Both the position numbers and the translations under genes were made by a program. A stretch of 64,000 nucleotides of DNA from Stictocephala bisonia (taxonomy: Eukaryota; Arthropoda; Insecta; Hemiptera; Membracidae). The stretch's first letter is position 1; every line of letters begins with the position of its first letter. The stretch is taken from assembly GCA_035578905.1 (NCBI GenBank), contig JAQJVL010002628.1:1-64000 (forward strand), read 5' to 3'. Positions 42,401 through 47,672 of the stretch are shown here, one piece after another. The notes beneath the pieces were generated by a model. It saw only the letters and a program-made list of their open reading frames with translations, had not been told where the DNA came from and ran no database searches.

Positions 42401-44056
42401 AAGGTCAGTGAAGCCAAAAATAATAATATTTTGCCTTATCAGTATTATAGCTGAATTATTTTTATCACTCTTTAAGCAACGGTAGAACAATTCTTTATCA
42501 ACAAAATCTGAATTTTCATCATAAAAACAATATTTAGTAAATAATTTATTATAAATAAAAATGAGCTAGGTAATTTCACACCGCATTGAGACATACAAGT
42601 TTTAAATATTTATGGTGACTTAAACAGTTACTTATTTTTACTTACTAGTAATTAAACTTTAAAATGAGCATCACACCAGATCTAACAACAGATGATTCTG
42701 TCCCATCTACACGTTGATATGACAAATATTATATTTATTGAATCAATCAATATTTTTATAGATTACACAATGTACAAATATTATGGTGATCGATTTCGGT
42801 AAACCACATGACGGTTAGCTGAAATCATCAAGATGGCAACTGACGAAATATTGGTCAATTATTATTTACTATTCCCTACTATCTTCTTATTTCCTGAAAA
42901 TATACTGTGAAAAATTATTTCAGAATAAAAATTAATGTGTTCATTCATTAGGTTGGGTTTCTTACATACCACAGTTTAAGTTTAATTGAAGAAAATGTTG
43001 ATTTTTTTGCAAAGTTTGTAACATGGTTAAGATGATGACTTTGTAGGAAGAGTATTTGAAAAAGCATAGGATAAGAAAAAAATGTAAGGGTCATAACAAA
43101 ATTACGAATGGAACAGGTTAATTTTGATACTAAAATAATGTTTCACAATGTATTGTCAAAATAAGCAGAAAAAGGGCATAACCAATAGTAATTGACCAAT
43201 TATATTTCAACAGTCACTGTTTTGATGATTCCCGCCAACCATAATGAGTTTCCCTGACCGTGACAAGTGCTAGTAAATAAGTAGCGTAGTTGTAAACAAT
43301 AATATTTGTAAATTTTGTACTTATATTGTAACAAATTTGTGTTGTGAGATACATTTACTTGCATTGTTAATAAAAGCTAATAGGTTTTGTTATTAATGAT
43401 ATTGTATTTAAAATTGATTATTGGTATCAAAGCATATTCTGTGGGTATCTCACTTTGTTAAATCCACACTTTTTTTTATTGAAAACAAAAATAATAATAA
43501 CTTGTTGGAAAACCTGTTTCTACTTAAATTAGTTTATTTTCCATAAATACTGTTTAAAAGACAATAAGACACCAGTTGAAAATACTAAAAAGTATAGTTG
43601 ACAATAATATTGATTCTTACAACTATGATTTTTTTGTAGTTGTATTCATATTTATCTAAAATCCTCATCATTTAGTTTTTAAAGATGTCATATTTCAGTT
43701 TCCTTTTTATGAACAGGTGACATTTACACATTCCAGATGTTGACTTATTTTCTACCCCTTGTTATGTGTGCATTGGGTCAACTGTTAATGATCAATATAA
43801 TTTCCTTAAAATCAAGTATGATTTACGGCAATGAACTATTAATTTATTATGTATTTTGGAGAGCATTTAACACAATTATATTTTATAACTATAATTTTTG
43901 TTTCAGTATTTGTACGACTTGCTGATGAATTTATTAGAAGAAAAAGGAATTACAAACGAATTTGTAGAGAAGATTTCTGATTTCGCCACATCCTATGAGC
44001 ATAGTTCTTACATAAATATGCTTGAAAATGTTCAGAAATTTGCAGCTGGCAAATAA
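237..44056 (+). CDS. C1QBP: p32 / C1QBP-like mitochondrial matrix protein, five exons
   Basis: This is the whole gene from ATG to stop. Five coding exons (237-453, 13950-14100, 31180-31379, 39111-39202, 43907-44056) join without a frame break into 269 residues. All four introns are GT-AG. The product matches the MAM33/p32 family, whose acidic doughnut-shaped trimers sit in the mitochondrial matrix and support mitochondrial translation and ribosome assembly. In order it shows an Arg/Ser-rich presequence (residues 1 to about 60), a Cys-Gly-Cys cluster just before the mature start, the family N-terminal helix (AEKELVEFLTEEIAAEK), the PTEIDGFKVELDGSEV strand, an acidic loop (about residues 135-150), and the C-terminal helices with LYDLLMNLLEEKGI and EHSSYINMLENV. 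Human p32 has 282 residues, so this length is normal. Introns of 13.5, 17.1, 7.7 and 4.7 kb are filled with transposons. The family assignment rests on recognised motifs, not on a search. Confidence 0.93.
1213..1437 (+). repeat. 36-bp G-rich minisatellite, array 1
   Basis: About six head-to-tail units of 36 bp read CACTGTACGTGTAT, then GGGTGGGCGGGTGGG, then TCAATAT. Units at 1372-1386 and 1408-1422 have four G3 tracts with single-base loops. All overlapping ORFs here (repeating Trp-Val-Gly or Ile-Thr-Val-Arg) are translations of the repeat. Confidence 0.95.
1538..2098 (-). repeat. 36-bp minisatellite, array 2 (inverted, then reinverted)
   Basis: The same unit in reverse orientation (CCCACCCGCCCACCC, then ATACACGTACAGTGG) runs from 1538 to about 2035, broken at 1641-1699 by a short segment with a duplicated GACAGAGGCCAGA. 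From about 2020 to 2098 the last two units return to the plus orientation. Together with array 1 this makes an inverted-repeat arrangement around a 100-bp spacer (1438-1537). Confidence 0.92.
2099..3503. other. interior of the piggyBac-like element, no gene
   Basis: It contains a 17-base A run at 2170-2186 and short open stretches at 2332-2538 and 2580-2798 that match no family I know. At 3292-3312 the GGGTCGGATCCGGGTCGTCAG sequence resembles the element's right end near 3822-3840, so an extra partial end may be present. Confidence 0.4.
4584..5218. mobile_element. 635-bp piggyBac-type MITE in a TTAA site
   Basis: TTAA at 4580-4583 and 5219-5222 flank inverted ends CTCTTTTAGTGCCA and, reversed at the right, CCCTTTTAGTGCCA (13 of 14 bases match). 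Near the left end the GTGCCAAC-GTCCTGTTA-C-GGACGTC block occurs twice (about 4592-4620 and 4638-4665), a subterminal repeat. There is no coding capacity, so it is a non-autonomous element. Confidence 0.85.
5568..5650 (+). repeat. dispersed repeat, copy 1
   Basis: The segment starting GCAACCTGTGAGCAGTAAA and running through a pyrimidine-rich stretch to CCGGAAGTA recurs at 56692-56780. It is a two-copy diverged repeat of unknown origin. Confidence 0.6.
5651..6814. other. intron 1 stretch without recognisable features
   Basis: AT-rich non-coding sequence. I see no ORF, terminal repeats or family match. Confidence 0.6.
6820..6982. repeat. microsatellite with a central palindrome
   Basis: GAGA-rich sequence (6831-6873) faces CTCT-rich sequence (6901-6936) across the near-perfect palindrome at 6874-6902 (ACATGGCTTC, ACTATAGTG, GAAGCCATGT). 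Nine or so CCCCT units follow to about 6980. The whole can fold into one long hairpin. Confidence 0.85.
7478..10340 (-). mobile_element. 5'-truncated CR1/Jockey-like LINE
   Basis: Minus strand. From 5' to 3' it shows the endonuclease-RT linker (10333-10025), an RT start with FKNKYSAGFDEVP (about 9100-9060) and KKGNTADPNNYRPLSI (about 8930-8880), DLCKAFDSV and a mutated PQGS motif read as LQGSI (8687-8448), YADDSNL (about 8400), and the thumb/C-terminus with FLGMVLDKNLTWNEH (8294-7836). Several frameshifts and stops make it inactive. The 3' end has AATAAA and a TTGAATTGAATTG tail (7479-7505 region). It lacks the endonuclease. A 542-bp Helitron (9413-9954) sits in its linker region. Confidence 0.88.
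9413..9954 (+). mobile_element. non-autonomous Helitron
   Basis: The right end is GGCGAAGCGGGCGGGTACAG followed by CTAG (9951-9954), the GC-rich hairpin plus CTRR end typical of Helitrons. Insertion is between A (9412) and T (9955) with no duplication. Removing it restores the host LINE frame (W-N-I-I-N-N-K-L-Q-T). Inside, at 9837, a broken reading frame begins MPPKK and, after a one-base shift, SNIGRRSKNA, like the start of Helitron replicase/helicase proteins of arthropods. The first bases are TG rather than the canonical TC. Confidence 0.85.
10566..11277. other. intron 1 stretch without recognisable features
   Basis: AT-rich sequence. A short inverted pair, GTACCCAAAATACCC and GGGTATAAATACCC, lies at 11039-11095. 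No gene is seen. Confidence 0.55.
11278..13880 (+). mobile_element. decayed CR1/Jockey-like LINE (endonuclease C-part to 3' end)
   Basis: Plus strand. IYRSPSGDLDTFHNTI and a mutated GDFN motif (GDFP, about 11398-11412) are from the apurinic endonuclease, which ends with CLDNIFTN and HISDHFG (11500-11590). The RT follows with KKGVRDHLCNYWPIAI, QYGFRKGLSTTKALLD, FCDLSKAL (to 12759), YADDTT (about 12980), LGITLDPTLNWLPH (about 13170) and HLSYAIIVWGS (about 13340). The C-terminus ends at 13789 (TAA) and AATAAA is at about 13856. Many stops and frameshifts break it, and the 5' end is truncated. It lies just upstream of p32 exon 2. Confidence 0.88.
13950..14100 (+). CDS. C1QBP: p32 exon 2: N-terminal helix and first strands
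   Basis: The acceptor is TTTAAAG ending at 13949 and the donor is GTAAGT at 14101. Entering in phase 1 and leaving in phase 2, the exon encodes residues 73 to 123. It carries the p32 N-terminal helix (EKELVEFLTEEIAAEKRLQK) and the segment PTEIDGFKVELDGSEVSL, which is diagnostic of the family. The acceptor polypyrimidine tract is weak, but the frame and homology leave little doubt. Confidence 0.92.
14101..15214. other. start of intron 2, no recognisable features
   Basis: AT-rich sequence after the exon 2 donor. The 60-residue ORF at 14279-14464 has no recognisable content. Confidence 0.6.
15215..16450 (+). mobile_element. LINE fragment: endonuclease and linker only
   Basis: Plus strand. MHQNVQHLPLRLE and AISEHKMNEKEIEIL (15258-15390) are the endonuclease start; GGGVMIL (about 15435), the GDLNIN catalytic motif (about 15680) and HISDHDAQLFEI (about 15870-15908) are the later endonuclease motifs. 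The linker (WITDEIKCKKN, about 16130) follows. RT is absent: similarity stops near 16450, so the element is 3'-deleted or was interrupted. Confidence 0.8.
16451..17524. other. intron 2 stretch without recognisable features
   Basis: No coding or terminal-repeat signal. A short tandem TGAAGTGATT-TGTGTAATAG-type duplication lies at about 17227-17268. Confidence 0.55.
17525..17828 (-). mobile_element. tRNA-derived SINE fused to LINE 3' end
   Basis: Minus strand. The head GGTCGGTAGCGTAGTTGG (A-box-like) is followed by GGTTCTCAGTTCGATCCC (B-box-like), then a body with TTGTAACAATGACTAC and CTTGACGATCAGCGTCTTA and a (TAAA)n tail. The same body occurs at 47500-47672. The SINE abuts the last codons of the neighbouring LINE ORF, whose open frame runs on into it for about 30 residues. 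Confidence 0.8.
17732..18958 (-). CDS. LINE ORF2 reverse transcriptase segment (408 residues, open)
   Basis: This is the longest intact ORF in the window. It carries FIDFSKAFD (residues 28-36), GVPQGS (86-91), the catalytic YADD (117-120), and LGLIVDRKLTWKDHI (about 212). It then continues through the thumb and C-terminal domain to about residue 377. The last 31 residues are translated from the tRNA-derived SINE and are not native. The family is CR1/Jockey-like LINE RT, which copies its own RNA at a nicked chromosomal target. The N-terminal part of ORF2 continues upstream in other frames (18907-19275 encodes SPGLDLIRIK, NYRPITILPVIGK and KQYGFRKN), so a frameshift near 18940 separates the two. 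It is probably inactive, but young compared with its neighbours. Confidence 0.85.
   Translation of the reverse strand: MQHSKGLGNFAYTANNIMNNKCHGLALFIDFSKAFDTVEHNHIVSALYKIGVRGPYLNWFKSYLENRKFMVKALNTISDEKNIKFGVPQGSQIGPVLFIIYLNEILEKIKNCHVFAYADDVLLLAEHKDLKIAEQLLQNDFRIFTKWAHDKGLVINFNKTSLMHICPKNMKIETTINIKHHDCECLHGLKQCQCKDILRILDKVNYLGLIVDRKLTWKDHIHTLHKKLRPCVVMMNKLENKLSTAVKHTVYKSLFESIMKYGITVWGTAAGTHINITNLQNKCLKTLYKNDIRLGLVTIDNNHQYSVVGELSPMFLMLLEFYSKDEFKKRTIRLRTTRNVVKYATPIPRTVYGERLPNYVVPYLYNMLPNEIENLKLVGSVVGSIPALCAKGSQFDPNQNQYILRRIS
19810..20367 (-). CDS. LINE ORF2 endonuclease segment
   Basis: This 185-residue open segment holds the middle and end of an APE-type endonuclease: AIYRPP, FLGDTNIN (the GDxN catalytic motif), SCIDHIYFK and KISDHYIVN (the SDH motif). 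The N-terminal part of the same domain is in the frame of 20409-20759 (MLYLNIRSISKNWDTLRLQ, LAEVFCNEDE). The break between the two near 20400-20460 is a frameshift. This enzyme nicks target DNA to prime reverse transcription. Confidence 0.82.
   Translation of the reverse strand: MKEPFKFLLHAIYRPPTTSSGFPLPQAIQEINYVLSKLGNHRNIVFLGDTNINIKNKNGPNVLNYETVLAERGLEKGIWDYTREEIRLDSVTKSCIDHIYFKIDRPIEHIFTGIIKSKISDHYIVNIQMDLKGGGKRDAEVKKVRKIHEPILRNKLDSVNWNIYESDDVNIGFESLISKFATIYE
21150..22095 (-). CDS. LINE ORF1: PHD-type zinc finger, coiled coil, FP-like C-domain
   Basis: The open part (21364-22095, 243 residues) begins with a Cys4-His-Cys3 zinc finger (C9, C12, C25, C28, H33, C36, C56, C59) like a PHD finger. 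An acidic linker (about 65-90), a coiled coil (about 97-165), and a region around LDQYGRRLNLEIQGV typical of LINE ORF1 RNA-binding folds follow. One TGA stop at about 21364 interrupts the frame. It then continues to 21150 with SYNRLLLREAKLRAK and FVWFRGGRVLVKKG, the C-terminal domain also seen in baculovirus FP-type and CR1-group ORF1 proteins. ORF1 binds LINE RNA. The finger residues are all intact. Confidence 0.85.
22330..23757 (+). mobile_element. decayed CR1/Jockey-like LINE, 5'-truncated
   Basis: Plus strand. It shows an RT start (FSAGSDEFS, about 22378), LDLSRACDN (about 22553), KHGVPQGSVLGPLLFLCYL (about 22750), FADDSNLTVKGD (about 22850) and YLGLLIDENLSWDKL (about 23070), then a deleted C-part with NHIYNTRIS (about 23390). 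The 3' end AATAAAGAAATTTTGAATTG at about 23725-23745 plus GAATTGAA matches the tail of the LINE at 7478-10340. The two share motifs and are probably the same group. Internal deletions near 22520 and 23190 are visible. Confidence 0.85.
23930..27660 (+). mobile_element. decayed Jockey-like LINE, ORF1 to 3' end
   Basis: Plus strand. ORF1 remnant (24199-24507) encodes DLEQYSHRNNLIVYGI and LDAVHRMGKI, the LINE ORF1 RNA-binding region. ORF2 follows: an LEDFNLS endonuclease trace at 24915; RT with FKAGKRDQIIN and RPVTVLSV (about 25965), HGFVPGRSVNTNLLNFT (about 26090), SGVPQGSNLGPCLF (about 26360), LFADDLKLFKHI (about 26450) and LGFYMTHTSYFNLHVEACI (about 26670); and the C-terminal part with SLVRSGLESGAQIWNP (about 26815). 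It ends at 27294. Multiple stops. The 3' region (27300-27660) is AT-rich. Confidence 0.87.
27661..31179. other. 3' part of intron 2 before exon 3, mostly featureless
   Basis: No gene or clear transposon was recognised. A diverged direct duplication lies at about 29768-30030 (next entry). A perfect 12-bp inverted pair, AGAAAAGAGAAA and TTTCTCTTTTCT, lies at 30117-30128 and 30136-30147. A segment at about 30400-30640 resembles 62230-62460 at low identity. Confidence 0.55.
29768..30030 (+). repeat. diverged tandem duplication, period about 160 bp
   Basis: GCGTTAGAAATCTCCAA (29774 onward) with ACAACCTAAC and TTTTAAACAACA recurs at about 29937 with ACAACCTAAC and TTTTAATCAACAGATG. Two copies, substantially diverged. 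Confidence 0.6.
31180..31379 (+). CDS. C1QBP: p32 exon 3: beta-sheet core and acidic loop
   Basis: The acceptor TTTGTTTCTTTCAG ends at 31179 and the donor GTATGT begins at 31380. It enters in phase 2 and leaves in phase 1. It encodes IEVNFNVNHSV, an acidic stretch (DTDAEPDINQ), then PEIELRSKPTFEVDIKR and the strand IGFTCSFV, matching the central sheet of p32. The ORF runs past the donor into intron 3, which is why the apparent ORF is longer than the exon. Confidence 0.92.
32265..32837 (+). repeat. tandem subrepeats, about 301 bp each
   Basis: The block TCACATTGATATCTCAGGCC followed by CCAGGACATAAAACTCATTT occurs at 32287 and 32588 with the same order of flanking blocks (TTAAATTAAACGTA, TAGAAAAGG). 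A third partial unit continues after the inserted MITE at 33688-33840. Confidence 0.8.
32838..33683 (+). mobile_element. piggyBac-type MITE, copy A (846 bp)
   Basis: The right flank is TTAA (33684-33687). The left flank is ATAA (32834-32837), probably a mutated TTAA. Ends are CCCTTATTACGCCGTAAGCG and, reversed at the right, CCCTTAAAACACCATTTATT. The interior (CGCCACAAGCGCATATACATG, then GGCGG-CTCATCTCTTTGAAACTG-like sequence) matches copy B at 37365-38147 in the opposite orientation. CGTAAGCGCATATA occurs three times near the left end. No coding capacity. Confidence 0.82.
33840..34213. other. GC-richer unidentified segment
   Basis: The segment stands out from its AT-rich surroundings by base composition and lies at the right end of the TIR element. 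It ends in ACCGGTCAAAAGACCCGGTA (34169-34188), a short inverted repeat. No family was recognised. Confidence 0.4.
34600..37075 (-). mobile_element. LINE C-terminal remnant interrupted by a Harbinger-like element
   Basis: Minus strand. PSKTKVFCFYLSNRLTNRKL and YLGMILDRSLIFKSHLQKT, then TRANVLHHIARTTWG and ALTLVYSAAKYSA (37070-36760) are the RT thumb region. TLMSIPLPWLP and PPEIRRQ (about 36700-36630) continue, after the insert, with EALLKEFDKILNTG (34786-34740). This LINE group is common in arthropods. The element is broken by frameshifts and its 5' part is missing. Confidence 0.82.
34789..36629. mobile_element. Harbinger-like DNA element with CTG target duplication
   Basis: Ends are GGGCCCGTTACAAAAGTTAC and, reversed at the right, GGGCCTGTTTCACGAAAGTT, sharing AAGTTACAAGTTACATATTC just inside. 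Three-base duplications CTG lie at 34786-34788 and 36630-36632. GGGCC-type ends and a 3-bp duplication fit PIF/Harbinger, though Harbinger prefers TWA sites. ORFs inside (34949-35224, 36014-36373) are not recognisable as transposase, so it is probably non-autonomous. Confidence 0.7.
37076..38300 (-). mobile_element. LINE 3'-end fragment interrupted by MITE copy B
   Basis: Minus strand. TLPCLYIFEILKFVKSNEFL and YKFDHLRLDTSLN (38270-38152) continue across the MITE as VPTHNLKVTEKSPIFMGIKL and YNRVPQYI (37350-37290). They end with NNYYDVKEYLNDNL at 37177-37220, a typical LINE ORF2 C-terminus. The 3' tail is ATTGATTGATTG (37070-37085). It is inserted in or next to the other LINE remnant. Confidence 0.8.
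37365..38147 (-). mobile_element. piggyBac-type MITE, copy B (783 bp)
   Basis: Perfect TTAA at 37361-37364 and 38148-38151. Ends are CCCTTAAAGCGCCATTTCTC on the left and, reversed at the right, CCCTTACTGCGCCGTAAGCA. It is the same family as copy A but in opposite orientation 4.5 kb away: GTATATGCGCTTGTGGCGTT at 37899-37918 is the reverse complement of the matching part of copy A, with few differences. No coding capacity. Confidence 0.88.
38301..39110. other. end of intron 3, possible LINE endonuclease trace
   Basis: On the minus strand at about 38340-38310 IVHFNAEGLSKAK resembles the start of a LINE endonuclease domain. Nothing else in the stretch is recognisable. The remainder up to the exon 4 acceptor is AT-rich. 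Confidence 0.35.
39111..39202 (+). CDS. C1QBP: p32 exon 4
   Basis: The acceptor TTATTTTCAG ends at 39110 and the donor GTAAGT begins at 39203. It enters in phase 1 and leaves in phase 0. It encodes about 31 residues (DDIFGIDELTFYDG, then WKENNYAVSGEVLDG), matching the p32 segment that joins the central sheet to the last helix pair. The exon is short and inside a repeat-rich region. Confidence 0.92.
39836..39950 (+). repeat. two-copy repeat, copy 1
   Basis: CTGTTGTTCCAACTCAACCT through CCGTGTTCA-TGACTTTCAAG and TTTACGCATTAGTAAA matches 41818-41932 with scattered differences. Origin unknown; it may be part of the element ending in the 39957-40020 stem-loop. Confidence 0.75.
39957..40020 (+). 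repeat. conserved stem-loop and 3'-end motif, copy 1
   Basis: CTGATGATG, then the stem CCTACA-T-TGTAGG, then TGAAAGGCCTCAC and a TTTTATTGG end. A second copy at 56359-56410 keeps the flanks but has a different, compensating stem (GATAGC-CTT-GCTATC). It is probably the 3' end of an unidentified repeat family. Confidence 0.6.
40021..41270. other. intron 4 stretch without recognisable features
   Basis: AT-rich sequence with no ORF, terminal repeats or family match. Confidence 0.6.
41275..41456 (+). repeat. 36-bp minisatellite, array 3
   Basis: About five units in the plus orientation, more diverged than array 1: TACCACTGTACATGTATGG, then GTGGGCGGGTGGGTTAA. One unit at 41365-41380 keeps the four-G-tract block. 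It lies in p32 intron 4, sense to the transcript. Confidence 0.93.
41685..42391. mobile_element. probable piggyBac-type non-autonomous element
   Basis: Ends are AACACATTCAGTGCGGTTCC on the left and, reversed at the right, AACACATTGACTACTAAAGG; flanks ATAA and TTAG look like mutated TTAA. The left end resembles the 3' end of the 699-3851 element. It contains copy 2 of the two-copy repeat (41818-41932). The short end match makes the borders uncertain. Confidence 0.5.
42392..43906. other. end of intron 4, little recognised
   Basis: AATCAATCAATATTTTTATA at 42742-42761 resembles the (ATTG)n tail of the LINE at 37076, in the same orientation (minus), so a short LINE 3' end may lie here. The rest is AT-rich without coding signal. 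Confidence 0.45.
43907..44056 (+). CDS. C1QBP: p32 exon 5: C-terminal helices and stop
   Basis: The acceptor TTTTTGTTTCAG ends at 43906. The exon encodes 49 residues and TAA (44054-44056). LYDLLMNLLEEKGITNEFVE followed by EHSSYINMLENVQKFAAGK is the p32 C-terminal signature, helices that make the trimer contacts in the human protein. The frame follows phase 0 from exon 4. Confidence 0.93.
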   Translation, partial: YLYDLLMNLLEEKGITNEFVEKISDFATSYEHSSYINMLENVQKFAAGK

Positions 44057-44092
44057 GGTTGTCAGCAAATACTGTACATGTAGGTTATTTAA

Positions 44093-44098
44093 AATAAA
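44093..44098 (+). terminator. polyadenylation signal of the p32 gene
   Basis: AATAAA lies 37 nt after the p32 stop codon, followed by a T-rich tract (about 44110-44125). It is the first canonical signal after the stop and is the likely 3' processing signal. Confidence 0.7.
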
Positions 44099-44949
44099 CA
44101 TAATATAGTGATTTTTTTGTCTACTTTAAATGTGTATCAGTTTATTCTATTCATGCATTTCTAGACATTAAAAAATTTCGTTATATTAATTTTTAATTAT
44201 TTGATAAACCTTTCAACCAAAAGAGAATCAGAGATTAAACATTGCTAATTTACTGGGCTAGCAAGGTAGTACTCAGGATTTTTGTTGGGAGGAGAGGATG
44301 GTAAACAGAATGCAAATAAATGGTAATTGAAATAAAAAAGACATGAGTTAATTCACATTATCCAAGTAATACAGCAAAGAACAAATTTTCTTTTTAAAAT
44401 AATCAATTTGGTAACATATTGGATTCAGTTTATTCATTCTTAAGATGAATTAAATTCAAAATATCTTTTTTGTGTTATTAAACGTTTATACAATGAATAG
44501 TGTTATAACTTAGTTTAATTAATTTACTATCACTTGTTACATACATACATACCCTCTTCCGTTCCAACTACTGCCAGGACTGGATATTCACTAAGCCCCT
44601 CTAACTGGAATTGATCTTTCCAAAATCAGATCTTCTAGCACTGTATTCCTTGTCCTTCTACATGTCTTCTAACATCATCAACCCATCGTCTTCTTACAAT
44701 TACATTAATTCTTCCACTCTCCTCCATTATTTTTACATGGCCAAACCACCTTTGCCTAGTTTTTCTTTACTCTTACTCTCAAAACTAGCCACAATAATTG
44801 TTCTTATAAATATCCTCTCACAAATTTGCACTCTGCTCCATTATTTTTTTCATAATGATCCACATTTCTGATCAGTCGGTAACTATTGGACTAAAATATT
44901 ATTTAAACATGGTAACTTTCGCTCTCTTTGTTATGTTGTTGTTGTACAC

Positions 44950-45143
44950 TAAAAGTAAAGTTCGTCTTATTTTACCAGGCGAAGTTAAGGCTAAGAAGCC
45001 CTCTCTAACACAACTTTGGGACCAACAGCCTAACGTGACTTCCGAACCATGGTAGCGGCAGGACAGAAAACTGTAATGGTCTTATCGGGAATTGAACCCA
45101 GGCCAGTTGCGTGGCAAACCATCGCCTTAGCTATAACTGCTCC
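44950..45143 (-). mobile_element. tRNA-headed SINE
   Basis: Minus strand. The head GGAGCAGTTATAGCTAAGGC (A box) and GGGTTCAATTCCCGATAAGA (B box) are followed by a body with TGGTTCGGAAGTCACG, TTGGTCCCAAAG, AGAGAGGGCTTCTTAGCC and CCTGGTAAAATAAGACG. The body is the same as in the 5S-headed SINE at 51165-51391. Confidence 0.85.
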
Positions 45144-45230
45144 ACATTAAGTGTTTGATACTTTGATAAAATCTTGTTCCTTTGCTTTTTATATTTTTTA
45201 TTTAAAATAGCAGTACTGAACCCTAAATAT

Positions 45231-46621
45231 TAGGGGTGTGCGAGTAGTGATTTATGAGTTCGAGTCGAGTCGAGTAGTTGGCATTTTTTTGAGTATCAAG
45301 TATTTTCGAGCGAGTATTTACAGAAACCGAGTCCATTTCATAAAATAATTAATTGAACCGAATTATTTTCCGAGTCTCTAAATTCGTCATATTTTGTTTA
45401 GAAAAGGTCTTCCGACATGTTTCTCTCTCACTTGGGTTGATTATTTTACAACAGTTTAAATCGACATTGACGTGAACAGGGAACGTCAATACGTGAATAG
45501 TATTGATCTTGAGTTTACGAATCAATACTATCGTACTTTACCACCTTTTACACTCTAACTGTGTGATTTTCTAACTAGTCAGAAAACCGATCAACAATTT
45601 TGACAGGAAAAAATATCGTATGCGCAAATGTTACACACAGTTTTGGCGATCTAAGGTGTTTACGGAATAATAATTAAAAGACGTTCGCCACGGATATATA
45701 TATATATGTATTTTTTATTAGACAGAAAATAAATCAATAATGTTGTCACACGCTGCTAGAACGTCATTACCATATTTTATATGATACAATACGGTATTTT
45801 CTTACGTCAAACATTGGACGATTCCCTGCTCAGATTAAAAAACAAAATAGACCTCAATCGACTCGCAAGAAATATACGATAATATCAGTTCCGAAAAGGA
45901 GCTGAACGGTTCCTTGCACATACGTATACCATAAGCGAGATGGACTTTCACCTAGGGGAAGATTGATCCTTGGGATGTAAAGTTATCCGTTCTCAGGGCC
46001 CTTTTGATTGAGCGATATTATTGATATGAATGAAAATATGCATAATTTCCATGGCGTACAGACCATTAGATTTGTATCGGTAACAGGTCTTTTGGGTATC
46101 TTGAACTGGATCTCGTCCCCTTTCTTGGGTCATAAAGACACTAATCAGCACATCTGTTTTATTCTTGCTATTTTAGGTTAGGTTACAAGTGACTAGTAAA
46201 CTTGGACAACCAACATGTGTGATCACTACTACGGTAACTATTTACAGTGATCGCTACCTTCCCAGCTCTGTTGATCACTTTGAATTGAACTAGTTCAAAT
46301 CATTATGAACGAACTCGTTCACTACGTTGAATAGTTCATTTGACTGTTGTCATGTACTACCTATTCTTAGACGTATTGTTTAGTTCATAATTACGCATAC
46401 CAAACTGATAACGTATGATTAATGGTAAAATAAAACACAAGAAAGCGCACTTTTTTATTCATAACTTATAAAACTGTTTAATTTTAAAACTAAATTAAGA
46501 TGTAAATCTGATATTTCGTGAATTACTCGATCGAACTTCGAGTAGTTTCGGATGCTTCGAGCTGAGTTCGAGTAGTATACTCGATCAAATACTCGAAGTT
46601 TCGAGTACTCGCACACCCCTA
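45231..46621. mobile_element. hAT element with perfect ends and 8-bp target duplication
   Basis: Ends are TAGGGGTGTGCGAGTA and its exact reverse complement TACTCGCACACCCCTA (16 of 16). CTAAATAT is duplicated at 45223-45230 and 46622-46629. Subterminal sequences are rich in GAGTCGAGT/ACTCGA repeats. The 1391-bp element has no transposase ORF, so it is non-autonomous. It sits in the FTYLG codons of the RTE-like LINE. Confidence 0.93.
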
Positions 46622-47499
46622 CTAAATATGTAAACTGATCCACTTTCTTCAGTGCAGTTCCTTCAAATAACAAAGGTCTGTCTATCATATTGTCCCTTCC
46701 AACAATCATTACTTCACTCTGGCTCATAATCAAACCTCTATCCTTCATTATTAATTTGTTACCAGTTATTCAACTGTTTTTGTAACTCCTGACTGTCTTT
46801 ACCCCACATCAATATGTCATCTGCAAAGATCATATAATTAACTCTTTCTTTTTATTTCCCACGGTTTAATCAATTTTACAAAAGTACAACGTTCATTTCA
46901 TAAACGTTCTTCAATTCTCCAGCATCATTGCCATCACAGCATTAAATAATAATGATGACAGATTACTACCTCGTTTTAGTCCTTTCTTCACTTTAAACCA
47001 CTCTGTATATCCATTGTTTTCCTTATAACACATTCTTGTGTTCTGTACAACTCTTTCGTCCATTCAACATATTTTTCCTCCACCCCTAACTGCCGTAAGC
47101 TTTCCCAGATTAAACATCTCTTGACAGAGTCATAAGCCTTCTTTATATCTACAAAAACAAGAATAATTTTAGATAGTATTCCCCTTGCTTCTCTATTAAT
47201 TTTCTTACTGCAATGATTAAATAAACTGTACTTCTATTCCTAAGAAAACCGCTTTTATCTCCACTTATCTGGTTTTCTATTTAACCCTTTATCCTGTGTA
47301 ATATTATAATCTTTTCAAACAACTTCGTAACATGATTGATCAACGTCATTTCTCTATAGTTCTAACACTTCTTACTTCCTTTTTTGAATATTTTTATAAT
47401 ATCACCTCTTCCCCAAATCTGAGTGTCCATGTTGGATGGTATTGAGGATTCAGATGTTGAGTAGAAAAGAGAACTGAGTGTCAGGTTTGTCAGTTAGCA

Positions 47500-47672
47500 G
47501 ACCAACACTATGTATGTGGTTTGGATTTCATGTAAAGCTGTAGGTCTCTTTAATTGCCCTAGCTATTGGGATAATGATAAATAGCTCTTTCTGAGAAACA
47601 GCCAACCTTAGTTAGTAACAATGACTACACTCATTTGCCCTTATCTTGATGATTGGCGTCTTACTAATGAAT
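47500..47672 (+). mobile_element. SINE body, second copy of the 17525-17828 family
   Basis: Plus strand. TATTGGGATAATGATAAATA, CTTTCTGAGAAACAGCCAAC, TTAGTAACAATGACTAC and CTTGATGATTGGCGTCTTA match the body of the other copy. The tRNA-like head is lost or too diverged to see. Confidence 0.7.

Larger units (their letters stand above)
44540..47440 (-). mobile_element. decayed RTE-like LINE hosting a SINE and a hAT element
   Basis: Minus strand. KSGFLRNRSTVYLI (about 47280-47230), NAVMAMMLEN (about 46940), a mutated LQMTY in place of the F/YADD box (about 46820), GLIMSQSEVMIVGRDN (about 46735-46690) and ALKKVDQFTYL (about 46660-46625) are RT motifs of the RTE-like type. After the hAT insert the frame continues at 45230. 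C-terminal traces (VVWPCKNNGGEWKN, about 44750; LEDLILERSIPV, about 44640-44600) end near 44540. Many stops. Confidence 0.75.
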
